Source of the DNA: Bin5 sp965207495
GTDB lineage: Bacteria > Chloroflexota > Anaerolineae > Caldilineales > Caldilineaceae
Assembly (NCBI GenBank): GCA_965207495.1
Contig: OZ242287.1
Coordinates: forward strand, 2,604,001-2,668,000
Direction: 5' to 3'
Length of the DNA stretch: 64,000 nucleotides
In this document: one piece after another, positions 53,030-64,000 of the stretch
Numbering within the stretch: position 1 is the stretch's first letter
Layout: each line of letters opens with the position of its first letter
Position numbers and translations under genes: made by a program
The notes under the pieces: generated by a model
Told to the model about the DNA's origin: nothing
The model's database searches: none
What the model saw: only the letters and a program-made list of their open reading frames with translations

Positions 53030-53466
53030 TGCTCCTCCCAGTTGAGTCCCACGCCCTTGCATCTGAACGTGGAGTTCCCTTGAAGCGTGTGATTCACACA
53101 TTCGACCCGCATGTTGAAAAGGTCACACGCTCTACGTGACCTGTGCCAAAAGGCACGAGGGTACTACTATGTCGCTTCCTAAAGCGCCCCTAATGTAGGC
53201 AGGGGAAGCTGTCTTTAAGTACACCATGAGTTTGTTGCTGACGGGCGCAACTACTGGTGGATGACTTCCCCAAAAATGCAGTACTGCCCGCCCTCTAAGC
53301 GTCACCAATTCCGGTAATTGTCCCCGTTTCGGTCTCTAATCATGTATATAGTTCCCATATAATTCCCAAAAAAAAGTTCACGCACGGAGAGTCAGTTTAC
53401 CCGCGCATGAACTCGAATCAAGATTGAAAAGCTATTAATCTATATATCTGCCGAGCTGGCACCCCC
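53030..53466. other. Region around right inverted repeat
   Basis: About 440 nt containing the promoter area of the lipoprotein gene, the right inverted repeat and the 3' flank of the dehydrogenase gene. No gene seen. Confidence 0.45.
53319..53370 (-). repeat. Right imperfect inverted repeat of an AT-richer segment
   Basis: The reverse complement of the left repeat. It shares the 15-nt ACCGAAACGGGGACA block (53319-53333) and the 13-nt TTGGGAATTATAT block (53357-53369); it carries an extra partial GGGAACTATAT duplication between them. Confidence 0.75.
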
Positions 53467-54534
53467 TCAATCAAACACCAGCACCGACCGCGCCACCTTG
53501 CCCGCCTTCATATCGGCAAACGCCTCGTTAATCTCATCCAACGGCCTGTAGCGCGAAATCAACTCGTCCAGCTTGATCTTTCCCTGCTTATACAGATCTA
53601 GAATCCACAAGAAATCAACCCGCGGCCGCGCCGCACCGTGAAACGCCCCCATCAGTGTCCTGTCCTCTAGCAGATGCCAGCCCTCCACCGAAACATCCTG
53701 CCCTGTCGGCTGCACGCCCACCACAACCGCCGTGCCCGTCATACGCACCGAATCGATCGCCTGCCTAACAATGGACGGAAAGCCCACGACCTCAAACGCA
53801 TAGTCCGCGCCCCCGCCCGTGATCTCGATAATCCGCTGCACAGGGTCCTCTTTAGCGCTGTTGACAAAATGCGTTGCCCCCATCTGCTCCGCCAGCTCCA
53901 GCTTGTAGTCCACAGTGTCCACCGCGACAATCTTGCCCGCCGACGCCAGCACGCCGCCCTGTATAACATTCAGCCCCACCCCCCCGCAGCCAAACACCGC
54001 CATCGACGCCCCCGTCTCGACCTGGGCCCGGTTCACTACCGCCCCGATCCCCGTGATCACCCCGCAGCTAATCAGGCATGCCTGCGCCAACGGCGTGTCG
54101 TCGGGCACCTTTACACAAGCGTCCGCCAGGGCCAGCGTCTGCTCCACAAAAGTGGGCCGTACGTGATAGATCGGATCACCATTCTGCCTATACCGGCTCA
54201 CCGGCTCCATGCGGTGCGTCTCACAAAGCGCGGGACGGCCATTCGTGCAGTTGCGGCAGCTCCCGCACATCGCATCCAAAGAAAGAATAATCTTGTCCCC
54301 GGGTGCAAAGTCACGCACGCCTTCACCCACCGCACGCACAACCCCGGCCCCCTCATGGCCCAACAGCCACGGCATCCTGCGCGGCGTCCGATGGTCGGTA
54401 ACGTAGTGGTAGTCGCTATGACAAACGCCTGCCCCTACGATATCCAGCAGTACTTCCCCAAAATCCGGTTCCTCCAACTCGACTTCCTTCACCGCCACCG
54501 GCGCATGCGCCTCATACAAGATCGCAGCCTTCAT
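53467..54534 (-). CDS. Zinc-dependent alcohol dehydrogenase (MDR family)
   Basis: A 355-residue medium-chain dehydrogenase. Catalytic-zinc ligands appear as GVCHSDYHY and GHEGAGVV. The structural zinc site is the four-cysteine lobe CGSCRNCTNGRPALC. The NAD-binding Rossmann motif is GCGGVGLNVIQGG, followed by an acidic residue in VAVDTVDYK that favours NAD over NADP. It resembles class III/AdhB-type enzymes oxidising alcohols or hydroxymethyl adducts. AAGGAG precedes ATG 54534. It is apparently monocistronic. Confidence 0.9.
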   Translation of the reverse strand: MKAAILYEAHAPVAVKEVELEEPDFGEVLLDIVGAGVCHSDYHYVTDHRTPRRMPWLLGHEGAGVVRAVGEGVRDFAPGDKIILSLDAMCGSCRNCTNGRPALCETHRMEPVSRYRQNGDPIYHVRPTFVEQTLALADACVKVPDDTPLAQACLISCGVITGIGAVVNRAQVETGASMAVFGCGGVGLNVIQGGVLASAGKIVAVDTVDYKLELAEQMGATHFVNSAKEDPVQRIIEITGGGADYAFEVVGFPSIVRQAIDSVRMTGTAVVVGVQPTGQDVSVEGWHLLEDRTLMGAFHGAARPRVDFLWILDLYKQGKIKLDELISRYRPLDEINEAFADMKAGKVARSVLVFD

Positions 54535-55068
54535 CGCTTCTCTCCTTCTGAATTCTCAGATATTCCCTTACTCCTTGAGTTTAAGCGTGTGCACGAAACC
54601 TACTACGAAATCCACAATGAGTAAAGCCAAATAAAACAATCCCGCCTGCTTCATCCCGGTTTCAAGGACGCCCTACACCGGCAACCCACACAATGCAAAA
54701 GAACTTCCGCCTCCAGACCTACCAAAATCGGTCCCACTTTGTTACCCTCGCCCAACCAATGTAGGGGCACCCTTGGTGGATGCCCTTCCCCCCCATCCGA
54801 TTGCCTTCAACAGTCTTCAGCAAAGGAATCACCAGGGGATTCCCATGCCACTTTCTGGCGGAACAACACCCTCAATCACGTCCGAAACATACAGCAGTTC
54901 GCCTTCAATTCGGCCTGCTTCCCCCAAAATGATCCGTTAGGATCAGAATCTCTCCCCGTGCTAGAATACGCCCATCGCAGCCTCTCGGACGCAGAGCAGA
55001 AATCCTTCTCCAAACACGCCGCTTCCATCGAGGACGGCTTCGGCACTGCTCCGGCACATGAGGAAAGA
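54535..55068. other. Region upstream of Uma2-type gene
   Basis: About 530 nt. The frame of the following gene stays open here, but the translation lacks domain features and probably is not used. It should carry divergent promoters for the dehydrogenase and nuclease genes. Confidence 0.45.
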
Positions 55069-56028
55069 ATGGAATCTAAAGAGCGCCTACAAACGGAAGC
55101 ACGAGAACAACAGGATAGCGGGCCGGCCAAAAGCCGCAATGGGACCCGCCGAAAGATACCCTATCGCGCTGGCGATCCTGCCCCTGATGAAGGGCGACGC
55201 GTCTCCAAGGAAGAGTACTTCGCCAGATGGTACGAAAACCCCTACCCAGATATCGACATAAGCTACGAGTGGAACAACGGCATTCTGGAGGCCAAACCAT
55301 TGCCCAACCGCCCCCAACTGGACCTCTACAACTGGTTTCTTACCCTCCTGCAGCGAAACATTGCGACCTTCCGCCACGCCGATCTCATTAATCTGGAGAC
55401 CGGTTTCGAGTTGAAAATGCCCGACCCGACCCAACCCTCGGGTGAAAGGGAAGCCGTCCGCAAACCCGACATCGGCGTCATCCTGATCACAAACCCGACT
55501 CCCTGGGGCCATATCGACCAGCGGCACTACGAGGGCGTCTGCGACCTTGTCGTCGAGGCGGTCTCCGACTCAACTACGGCTGAAGTCCTGCGTGACACCG
55601 AGGAAAAGAGGCAGGACTACGCGCTAAGCGGAGTAAAGGAATACTTCATTCTCGACCCCAGCGGCGAGCACATGAACTTCTATCGCCTCGCCTCTGATGG
55701 CCGCTATCAGACCATTCAAACAGATGACCAAGGCGTGATTCGCTCAGAAGAATTGGAAGGTCTGCAATTCCGTCTGGAGGACCTGTATGGTAAACCGGAC
55801 CTCGAAGAACTTGCACTGGACCCTGTATATAGCGGCTACGTACTGCCAGGCTATCGCATCATGGCAGACAAGGCCGAGAGCGAAGCACAGCGCGCCGACC
55901 GCGAAGCCCAGCGCGCTGACCGCGAAGCCGTGGCTCGTCATCAAGCAGAAGAACGGGCTGAAGTGAATGAAGGCCAGTTGCGCGAACTAAGAGCAGAGCT
56001 GGACAGACTCCGCAAAAGAGACTCCTGA
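55069..56028 (+). CDS. Uma2-family (DUF820) restriction-endonuclease-like protein
   Basis: A 319-residue protein with a DUF820/Uma2 PD-(D/E)xK-type nuclease fold. Key parts are ISYEWNNGILEAKPLPN near the start of the domain, KPDIGVI (the PD-like aspartate), CDLVVEAVSDST (the ExK-like strand) and KRQDYALSGVKEYFILDP. The C-terminus (about 265-319) is a charged coiled coil with an eight-residue repeat, AQRADREAQRADREA. Start ATG 55069 follows GAGGAAAG; the longer frame from 54739 is not supported. Such genes are abundant in Chloroflexi and cyanobacteria, and their biological role is not established. Confidence 0.85.
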   Translation: MESKERLQTEAREQQDSGPAKSRNGTRRKIPYRAGDPAPDEGRRVSKEEYFARWYENPYPDIDISYEWNNGILEAKPLPNRPQLDLYNWFLTLLQRNIATFRHADLINLETGFELKMPDPTQPSGEREAVRKPDIGVILITNPTPWGHIDQRHYEGVCDLVVEAVSDSTTAEVLRDTEEKRQDYALSGVKEYFILDPSGEHMNFYRLASDGRYQTIQTDDQGVIRSEELEGLQFRLEDLYGKPDLEELALDPVYSGYVLPGYRIMADKAESEAQRADREAQRADREAVARHQAEERAEVNEGQLRELRAELDRLRKRDS

Positions 56029-56164
56029 TAACTCTGAATCCTTGATTCTGACCTTCAGAGCATTAGCCCTCACAAGACCCGGCCGGGACACGGTACCTGA
56101 CTCGACCTCTGCCAGGAACCCAGCCCGAAAATCCCTCACCCCCATCCAATGAATAGGAGCCACA

Positions 56165-57346
56165 ATGGGCATCAGCCTCGGTATCGTCGGCCTCGGATCC
56201 TTCGGCAGCTCCTTTGCCGACCTCTTCATGAGCCACCCTCTCGTCGATCGCATCGCCCTCTGCGACCGCGAACCGGATCGAATGACCCGCTTTGCAACCG
56301 ATGAGCGCTGGGAATCAAAGTTCCACCCCCGTGATGCATATACTTCCCTGGACGAAATCTGCGCCAGCGACATAGACGCCCTCGTCCTCTTCACCCAACC
56401 CTGGCTCCACGCGCCCCAGGCCGTTCAGGCCATGCAAGCCGGCAAGCACGTCTATAGCGCCGTCCCCATCGTCATGTTGCCCGACGGAGACGAAATCCTC
56501 GAATGGTGCGCACGTTTGGTCGAGACTGTGGAAAGTACGGGCCAGTCCTATATGCTGGGTGAGACAACCTTCTACCGGCCTGAGGCGATCTACTGCCGCC
56601 GGCGTTCGGCCGAAGGTGCCTTCGGAAGCTTCGTCTACAGCGAGGGCGAATACCTGCACGATGTCGACAGCGTTGGTAGCAATCTGCGCCAGGTTCAGGC
56701 CCACCGCCTTGCCGGCGCCGCCGGACAAGAGTGGATCAAAGTCCGGGATGACTACAAGAGCAAGGGCATTCTGACAGGTCCCATGCACTATCCAACCCAC
56801 TCGACTAGCGGTCCCATGAGCGTAATGAACGCCCACGCACGCAAAGTGTGCGCATGGGGCTACGCCAACCGCACTGACGATACCTTCTTCAAGGACCAGG
56901 GCTACGGCTTTAGCAACGAAACTGCCCTCTTCCACATGAGCAACGGCTCAACTATGCGCATCTGCGAACTCCGCGAGATCGGCCACCGCGGACGAGAAAC
57001 TTTCCGCGTCTACGGCACGCAAGGTAGCTTCGAGAACGACCACTGGTGCGATAAGGAAGGAAGCACCCACCTTACTTTCGAAGAGATGCGCCAGCCTCTT
57101 CCCAAGGAAGTGGAAGATGCCTTCCGCGCCGTCAGCCGTACCTCCGAAGTCTACGGCGGCCACGGCGGCTCCCATCCCTTCCTTGTCCATGAATTTGTAG
57201 AAGCCGTCCACCAGGAGAGGCAGCCTGAAATCCACGTCTGGTCGGCAGTCCGCTACATGGCCGCCGGTGTCATCGCCCACAAATCGGCCCAGCGCGACGG
57301 AGAAATTCTCTCAATTCCGGATTGGGGTGACGGGCCGCGAGAATAA
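56165..57346 (+). CDS. Gfo/Idh/MocA-family oxidoreductase
   Basis: A 393-residue NAD(P)-dependent oxidoreductase. The Rossmann motif GIVGLGSFGSSFADL is at the N-terminus and a GKHVYSAVPIVM segment near residue 100 replaces the usual EKP triad, so the catalytic Lys is not in its normal position. The C-terminal alpha/beta domain contains EGEYLHDVDS and GGSHPFLVHEFVEAVH, the latter with the typical His. AGGAG lies 7 nt before the ATG. Members dehydrogenate or epimerise sugars, inositols and related polyols. The substrate is unknown; the locus context suggests a degraded sugar. Confidence 0.88.
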   Translation: MGISLGIVGLGSFGSSFADLFMSHPLVDRIALCDREPDRMTRFATDERWESKFHPRDAYTSLDEICASDIDALVLFTQPWLHAPQAVQAMQAGKHVYSAVPIVMLPDGDEILEWCARLVETVESTGQSYMLGETTFYRPEAIYCRRRSAEGAFGSFVYSEGEYLHDVDSVGSNLRQVQAHRLAGAAGQEWIKVRDDYKSKGILTGPMHYPTHSTSGPMSVMNAHARKVCAWGYANRTDDTFFKDQGYGFSNETALFHMSNGSTMRICELREIGHRGRETFRVYGTQGSFENDHWCDKEGSTHLTFEEMRQPLPKEVEDAFRAVSRTSEVYGGHGGSHPFLVHEFVEAVHQERQPEIHVWSAVRYMAAGVIAHKSAQRDGEILSIPDWGDGPRE

Positions 57347-57458
57347 CTGGGGGGACCTCTGCTCACGAACAGTTGCATTTAGATTCTGCGGAGCTTCCGA
57401 ACCGGTCGTTCACTTAGGGGTAGACGATCGGACAACCTGAGACCTGCCCAGCTCGCCT

Positions 57459-57725
57459 TCAAACGAGGTTAGCAAGCCAGGCCTGATGCAGCCTCCATTC
57501 GTCCCCGGCAGGATCCCAACGCAGTTCAAATGAACTCAGGTCCAGCGTCTGCACCAGAAAACAGCGCAGGCGGCCGCCCTCAGTCCTCTCCTCCCACCGA
57601 CGTCCGTGTGCAGTAACGTAGTGCCTACTGCCCTGCCAGTCGAACGCATTCACCACCACCTCGCCCGACAGCAGCATTCGCGCCTCCACCTGCACGGCCT
57701 CGTCGACCGCCAACTGCCGACTCAT
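57459..57725 (-). CDS. Small conserved-looking protein coupled to CinA-C
   Basis: An 88-residue protein starting MSRQLAVDEAVQVEAR at ATG 57725, overlapping the CinA-C stop by four bases (ATGA). The pattern FDWQGSRHYVTAHGRRWEER followed by an aromatic strand and EWRLHQAW resembles short beta-rich proteins such as DUF6504. That match is from memory and tentative. No signal peptide or membrane segment. Translational coupling suggests a shared expression need. Confidence 0.6.
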   Translation of the reverse strand: MSRQLAVDEAVQVEARMLLSGEVVVNAFDWQGSRHYVTAHGRRWEERTEGGRLRCFLVQTLDLSSFELRWDPAGDEWRLHQAWLANLV

Positions 57726-58246
57726 CCGCCTGCCCTCTCCTCCGCAAATGCAAGCAACATCTCTAACGCACACTGCGCACTCAGAAGCTTGTTCCCTCGC
57801 CGGTCGGCCGGCCACACCGCCTTCTCCGCCCGGCGTGTACCATCTCTTGCCGCCAAATGAAGGTAGACCAACCCCATCGGCTTCTCAGTTGTCCCGCCCG
57901 GCCCGGCCACCCCCGTAATCGACACCGCCACGTCCGCGCCATACTGCCGCAACGCACCGAACGCCATCTGCCTCGCCACAGTCGCGTTGACAGCCCCGTC
58001 CCGCAACAACACTGTTCCGTCTACGCCCAGCAGCCTCTCCTTCGCTGCATAACTGTAAACACCCGCGCTCCCCAGAAACCAGTCAGAGCTGCCCGGTATC
58101 TCCGTGATCAAATGCCCCACCAGGCCGCCCGTGCAGCTCTCCGCCACCGCGGCCGTCAGTCCCGCCCGCTTGAGCGCATAACCCGTCTCCTTCGCCAGTC
58201 CCGTCAGGGCCTTCTCATCGGTAGGTTCGCTATTCTGATTCGCCAT
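57722..58246 (-). CDS. pncC: CinA C-terminal domain protein (nicotinamide-nucleotide amidase)
   Basis: A 174-residue stand-alone CinA-C domain. Hallmarks are VAESCTGGLVGHLITEIPGSS near residue 40, the SAGVYSYAAKERLLGV loop, and VSITGVAGPGG near residue 110. This matches PncC-type enzymes that deamidate nicotinamide mononucleotide to nicotinic acid mononucleotide in the pyridine-nucleotide cycle. The N-terminal MoeA-like half of full CinA is absent, as is normal for PncC. ATG 58246 is preferred (AGAGGAAAT just upstream); a longer frame to 58312 adds 22 unlikely residues. Confidence 0.88.
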   Translation of the reverse strand: MANQNSEPTDEKALTGLAKETGYALKRAGLTAAVAESCTGGLVGHLITEIPGSSDWFLGSAGVYSYAAKERLLGVDGTVLLRDGAVNATVARQMAFGALRQYGADVAVSITGVAGPGGTTEKPMGLVYLHLAARDGTRRAEKAVWPADRRGNKLLSAQCALEMLLAFAEERAGG

Positions 58247-58684
58247 ATTTCCTCTGAAATTATTCTGAGATACCGTCTGCCTGCGCGATGCCCCAATCAC
58301 GCGCATCGGCAATCGCCTGTCGGCCCATTATAGACCCCCCCGTTTCCGCTCAGCAACTGTCTGCGTCGTCAGGGAATAACCCTCTTCATTCCCCCTCTTT
58401 CCTCTGTCCAAAGGGAAAATGGCTGCCCGGTCAGTTCCGTAGTAGTTGACAGATTTCGGAGATTTCTGTATTTTCAATAGGCAATACCAAAGACAGTGCC
58501 TACATTCCCAAGACGTAAAACAGCGGCCTGGGTCTGCTGACGTGTAAGAAAAGAAAACTGGCCGCCATGGCGTTGCTGGCAGATAAGACAGCATAGTACC
58601 GCACAATTAGAAATCTGCCCCGAATCCGTATCCTTTTCTATTCCGGGTCCCGCGCAGAAGACGTACACCTCCGAGGAGAAACAA
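58247..58684. other. Divergent promoter region
   Basis: About 440 nt between divergently transcribed pncC-like and envelope protein genes. No RNA or protein gene recognised. GAGGAG just before 58685 is the ribosome-binding site of the next gene. Confidence 0.4.
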
Positions 58685-59671
58685 ATGGAACTCCAGACCA
58701 AGCAGCCGCCTGAACTGGAATTCAGCATGCCGGAAGTTGAAGAATCGCTGACCGCCTACCTCTCTGCCATCGGCGGCGCCATCATCGGCCTGCTCTTGAC
58801 TCTCCTGGTCCTGGCCATCTGGAATGGCGGCACCCTCAACTTTACCAACATCTCGAAAGTCAATGCTCTCGAAGCCGGCATGACCGATGTCAACGCCAAT
58901 CTCGCAAGCGTCACCACCAACATCGACGCCCTCGGCGAGCGTCTCATCGTGCTCGAACAGGAGTCCGGCGCGGTCGCCGCCCTCCAGAAGAGCCTCGCCA
59001 ACCTCGACGCCAGCCTGACCGACCTCGACGGCGCACTCACCGACCAGGGCATCCAGCTCACTGAACTGGATAGCGCCGTCAACGATCTCCAGCTAACCCG
59101 GCGCAATTTTGACCTCTTTACTGCCGCCCTGACAGACGCCCTGTCACAAATGGAAGCAGGTTCCTCCGCCACCCAGTCCGAGAGCGGCGCCTCGACTAGA
59201 GAGTCCCGGTCCGCCTCCACCAGCCAGAACAATGAAAAGCCCGTCGCGTCGACAGGTTCCAGCGCTTCGACCCGACAGTCCGCTTCACAGGCGGCCGCGC
59301 AAGCGCAATCCGCTCTGCCCAACCCCGAGCCCGCCGTCGTCGTCAGCCAGGACGTCGCGCCCGACGCCCTCCTCGTCTACCTCTTCCTCGACGTGAACGC
59401 CGACGGCCTCTTCGACGCCAACGAAAACCTCATAGCCGGCGCCACCGTAACCCTTACCTCCCCCGACGGCAGACCCGTCGCCGCCGAAAGCGATGTCGGC
59501 GCCACCGGTACCCGCTTCGAAGAGTTGAACGCCGGTAATTACACTATCACTGTCGAAGATGTGCAGGGCTACACGTTCGCCAGCCAGAGCAGCGCGGCCG
59601 TAACAATCGACCTCGGCGCCGAGACCGGCCAAGTTGTCTACTTCGCTGTCGTAACGACCACTTCCGACTGA
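58685..59671 (+). CDS. Membrane-anchored coiled-coil protein with SdrD-B-like domain
   Basis: A 328-residue protein. A short cytoplasmic N-terminus is followed by one membrane helix (about 27-48, GGAIIGLLLTLLVLAIW). A long helical region with heptad-spaced hydrophobics (about 55-160, LTDLDGALTDQGIQLTELD) follows, then a Ser/Ala/Gln-rich linker. The C-terminal beta domain (about 225-325) resembles SdrD B-like/Cna-B repeats: FLDVNADGLFDANENLIAGA has the calcium-binding Asp/Asn pattern, and GNYTITVE the usual Tyr. It is probably an envelope structural or adhesion protein. GAGGAG lies 8 nt before the ATG. Convergent with rsmD. Confidence 0.75.
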   Translation: MELQTKQPPELEFSMPEVEESLTAYLSAIGGAIIGLLLTLLVLAIWNGGTLNFTNISKVNALEAGMTDVNANLASVTTNIDALGERLIVLEQESGAVAALQKSLANLDASLTDLDGALTDQGIQLTELDSAVNDLQLTRRNFDLFTAALTDALSQMEAGSSATQSESGASTRESRSASTSQNNEKPVASTGSSASTRQSASQAAAQAQSALPNPEPAVVVSQDVAPDALLVYLFLDVNADGLFDANENLIAGATVTLTSPDGRPVAAESDVGATGTRFEELNAGNYTITVEDVQGYTFASQSSAAVTIDLGAETGQVVYFAVVTTTSD

Positions 59672-59703
59672 CCGGTAACGCCTGAGTTCCGGTCCCAATC
59701 CGC

Positions 59704-60264
59704 CTACTCCGCGTCGTCCGCGACCTCGTAAAAAATCAGCAGAACGTTTCCATAGCGCCGCCGATCGAACTCGATCAGACTATCCAGATCAATAGGCGTC
59801 TCTTCGCGCGGGTCAAGTTGTACAATGACCACGCTATCCTCCACCAGTATCGCCGCACTGTCATTGACAGCCGTCAACGCCTTCTTCCACAGCTCCTTGT
59901 ACTGGGGCGGCGCAATATAGACCAGGTCAAACGGCTCTCCTTCAAACTTCTCGATGAATTCAAAACTGTCCCGCCTTGCAACCGTCGCCCGTTCCGCCAC
60001 TCTGCAATGGGTCAGGTTCTGCAGGATCGTGCGCACCGCCGCCCGACCCCGGTCAACAAAAAAGACATGCTCCGCCCCCCTGCTCAACGCTTCGATGCCC
60101 ACCGCCCCGGTCCCGCCGAACAGGTCCAGCACGTAACGCCCCTCGATCCAGTTTCCCAGAATCGAAAACAGGGCCTCCTTGGCCCGGTCCGTAATAGGGC
60201 GCGTGCCGTCCCCTGGTACTGACCGTAACCTGTGCCCTCTCGCGCTGCCGGAAATAACCCGCAT
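59704..60264 (-). CDS. rsmD: 16S rRNA (guanine(966)-N2)-methyltransferase RsmD
   Basis: A 186-residue SAM-dependent methyltransferase. It opens with the RsmD signature RVISGSARGHRL and PITDRAKEALFSIL. The SAM motif is LDLFGGTGAVGIEALSRGA. The catalytic NPPY-like loop reads IAPPQY instead of DPPY. The enzyme methylates G966 of 16S rRNA late in 30S assembly. ATG 60264 is chosen because homology begins there; the longer frame to 60327 is not supported. The usual downstream partner coaD is absent. Confidence 0.9.
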   Translation of the reverse strand: MRVISGSARGHRLRSVPGDGTRPITDRAKEALFSILGNWIEGRYVLDLFGGTGAVGIEALSRGAEHVFFVDRGRAAVRTILQNLTHCRVAERATVARRDSFEFIEKFEGEPFDLVYIAPPQYKELWKKALTAVNDSAAILVEDSVVIVQLDPREETPIDLDSLIEFDRRRYGNVLLIFYEVADDAE

Positions 60265-60440
60265 ACCTATAACACTCCCAGTCAATCTACCCGATCTCTG
60301 CCGTCTTAGCCGGACGGCCGCAGCCAATTACCGCGCCACAAAATTATAGTGGCCAACACTCGATTTCTGACAATTGCGCAATATCTAGGGCTGCGCTACA
60401 ATTGCCAGCGTCAGGAAAAGAACCGAATACCATGCTGACG

Positions 60441-60695
60441 CGCGACGAGAGAGACTTCGAATCTGAAGCGCCGAAGGGGCAAGCCTGCAGGACTACCCAG
60501 CCTGCCTGGTGACACTCTCAGGCAAAAGGATCGTCGCGATACGGCACCTTTGGAAAGCGCCGCTCAACAGCAAACAAGCGGCCACCGACGGGGCAATCGC
60601 ACGCCGATCGGAACAGCTGAGGCAGGGGGAAACCCCCCGATACAACCCTCACACTGGACCGTGTGCGTCAATCTCTCAGGTCAAGGACAGAGGCA
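60441..60695 (+). ncRNA. Tandem glycine riboswitch
   Basis: Two glycine-aptamer-like units in series. Aptamer 1 (60441-60538) is closed by CGCGACGA/TCGTCGCG and contains the hallmark segments GCGCCGAAGGGGCAAGCC and CTCTCAGGCAAAAGGA. Aptamer 2 (about 60545-60695) has GGGGCAATCGCACGCC, an extended hairpin, and TCTCTCAGGTCAAGGACAGA. The arrangement matches the classic cooperative gcv riboswitch. It is followed at once by an intrinsic terminator and then gcvP, so glycine binding most likely prevents termination and turns on glycine cleavage (known mechanism for gcv leaders; direction inferred here). Confidence 0.93.
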
Positions 60696-60726
60696 ACGGG
60701 CACTCTTTAGAGATGCCCGTTTTTTC
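60696..60726 (+). terminator. Riboswitch-controlled intrinsic terminator
   Basis: Stem ACGGGCA (60696-60702) pairs with TGCCCGT (60714-60720), extended by an inner CTC/GAG, and is followed by six T. It directly abuts the closing stem of aptamer 2, placing it as the expression platform of the glycine riboswitch. Confidence 0.9.
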
Positions 60727-60802
60727 TACCCGGAATGGCTTTCTCACAACGGCAGTCACAGGAAATACAGCTGTAGTGAGTCGGAGACCACAGGAGTGAC
60801 CG

Positions 60803-63850
<3,048 letters not shown>

Positions 63851-63902
63851 AGCAGAGAAAGTCTTTCTTTCTCTCCACCCTTCTCTCTTCTTTCTCCTCG
63901 CA

Positions 63903-64000
63903 TTTGGGCGTTCGGGCCTTCGGCCCTCCCTTGTGCGGGGGCTGCGCCCCCGCAACGCCCCGCCCTTGCTAGCCACCGTGCTCTTTCTTCCCCAGCAGCG
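63903..64000. repeat. Dispersed composite intergenic repeat, copy 3 (cut by window end)
   Basis: Begins 50 nt after the gcvP stop. It carries the core with GGGCCTTCGGCCC and GCGGGGGCTGCGCCCCCGC, then CAACGCCCCGCCCTTGCTAG, as in copy 1. The leading heptamer tract is absent here. The hairpins could double as a terminator for gcvP, though no T-run follows. Confidence 0.75.

Noticed and set aside
54739..55068. N-terminal extension of the Uma2-type protein
   Set aside because: The extra 110 residues have no domain character, whereas ATG 55069 has a plausible ribosome-binding site.

Overview
The window is a GC-rich bacterial chromosome segment. I infer a member of the Chloroflexota, most likely Caldilineaceae-like and possibly sponge-associated or marine. 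The basis is two DUF2298 'YYY' membrane proteins (a family known mainly from Chloroflexi and archaea), T/P-rich linkers joining FN3 and LRR arrays, a fused histidine kinase/response regulator, and an abundance of type I sulfatases. There is no rRNA to confirm this, and I recognised no tRNA.

Layout. 0.1-8.3 kb (minus): a three-gene cluster of a giant GT39-like/DUF2298 fusion, a NUDIX hydrolase and a stand-alone DUF2298 protein. 8.7-10.4 kb (minus): a DUF348/G5/3D cell-wall protein ending in a clear terminator. 10.4-16.9 kb: a dispersed repeat, a sulfatase, an IS66-type transposase remnant, a TIM-barrel sugar isomerase and a second sulfatase. 16.9-21.5 kb (plus): a family-5 ABC importer (binding protein and two permeases, no ATPase). 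21.6-30.4 kb (plus): four consecutive lipoprotein genes carrying five copies of an F5/8C-like plus glucose/sorbosone-dehydrogenase (GSDH) module. 30.6-36.1 kb: a tandemly duplicated convergent pair, sulfatase (+) / glycosidase-like protein (-). In the first copy the sulfatase is frameshifted and the glycosidase-like gene survives only as a decayed 3' fragment. 34.4-42.5 kb (minus): a six-gene operon of glycosidase-like protein, permease, DapA/NanA-type lyase, binding protein, permease and a second glycosidase-like protein. 43.7-46.1 kb: the fused kinase/regulator, flanked by a 22-nt direct repeat. 46.1-53.4 kb: a repeat-rich accessory stretch with an FN3/LRR surface protein, a zincin-like ORF with a damaged HExxH motif, and a small AT-richer segment (membrane protein and lipoprotein) bounded by imperfect inverted repeats. 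53.4-60.3 kb: alcohol dehydrogenase, Uma2-type nuclease, Gfo/Idh/MocA oxidoreductase, CinA-C with a coupled small ORF, an envelope SdrD-B-like protein, and rsmD. 60.4-63.85 kb: a tandem glycine riboswitch with terminator, then full-length gcvP. A third copy of the dispersed repeat follows at the window end.

How it fits together (inference). The sulfatases, secreted GSDH lipoproteins with carbohydrate-binding-like domains, glycosidase-like proteins, sugar isomerase, aldolase-type lyase, Gfo/Idh/MocA oxidoreductase and two ABC importers look like a locus for capture, desulfation and breakdown of sulfated glycans. Missing from the window are transporter ATPases and a formylglycine-generating enzyme, so both must be encoded elsewhere. 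The most unusual items are the five-module GSDH array, the half-decayed duplication of the sulfatase/glycosidase-like pair, the inverted-repeat-bounded segment at 51.7-53.4 kb, and the dispersed repeat associated with heptanucleotide tracts.
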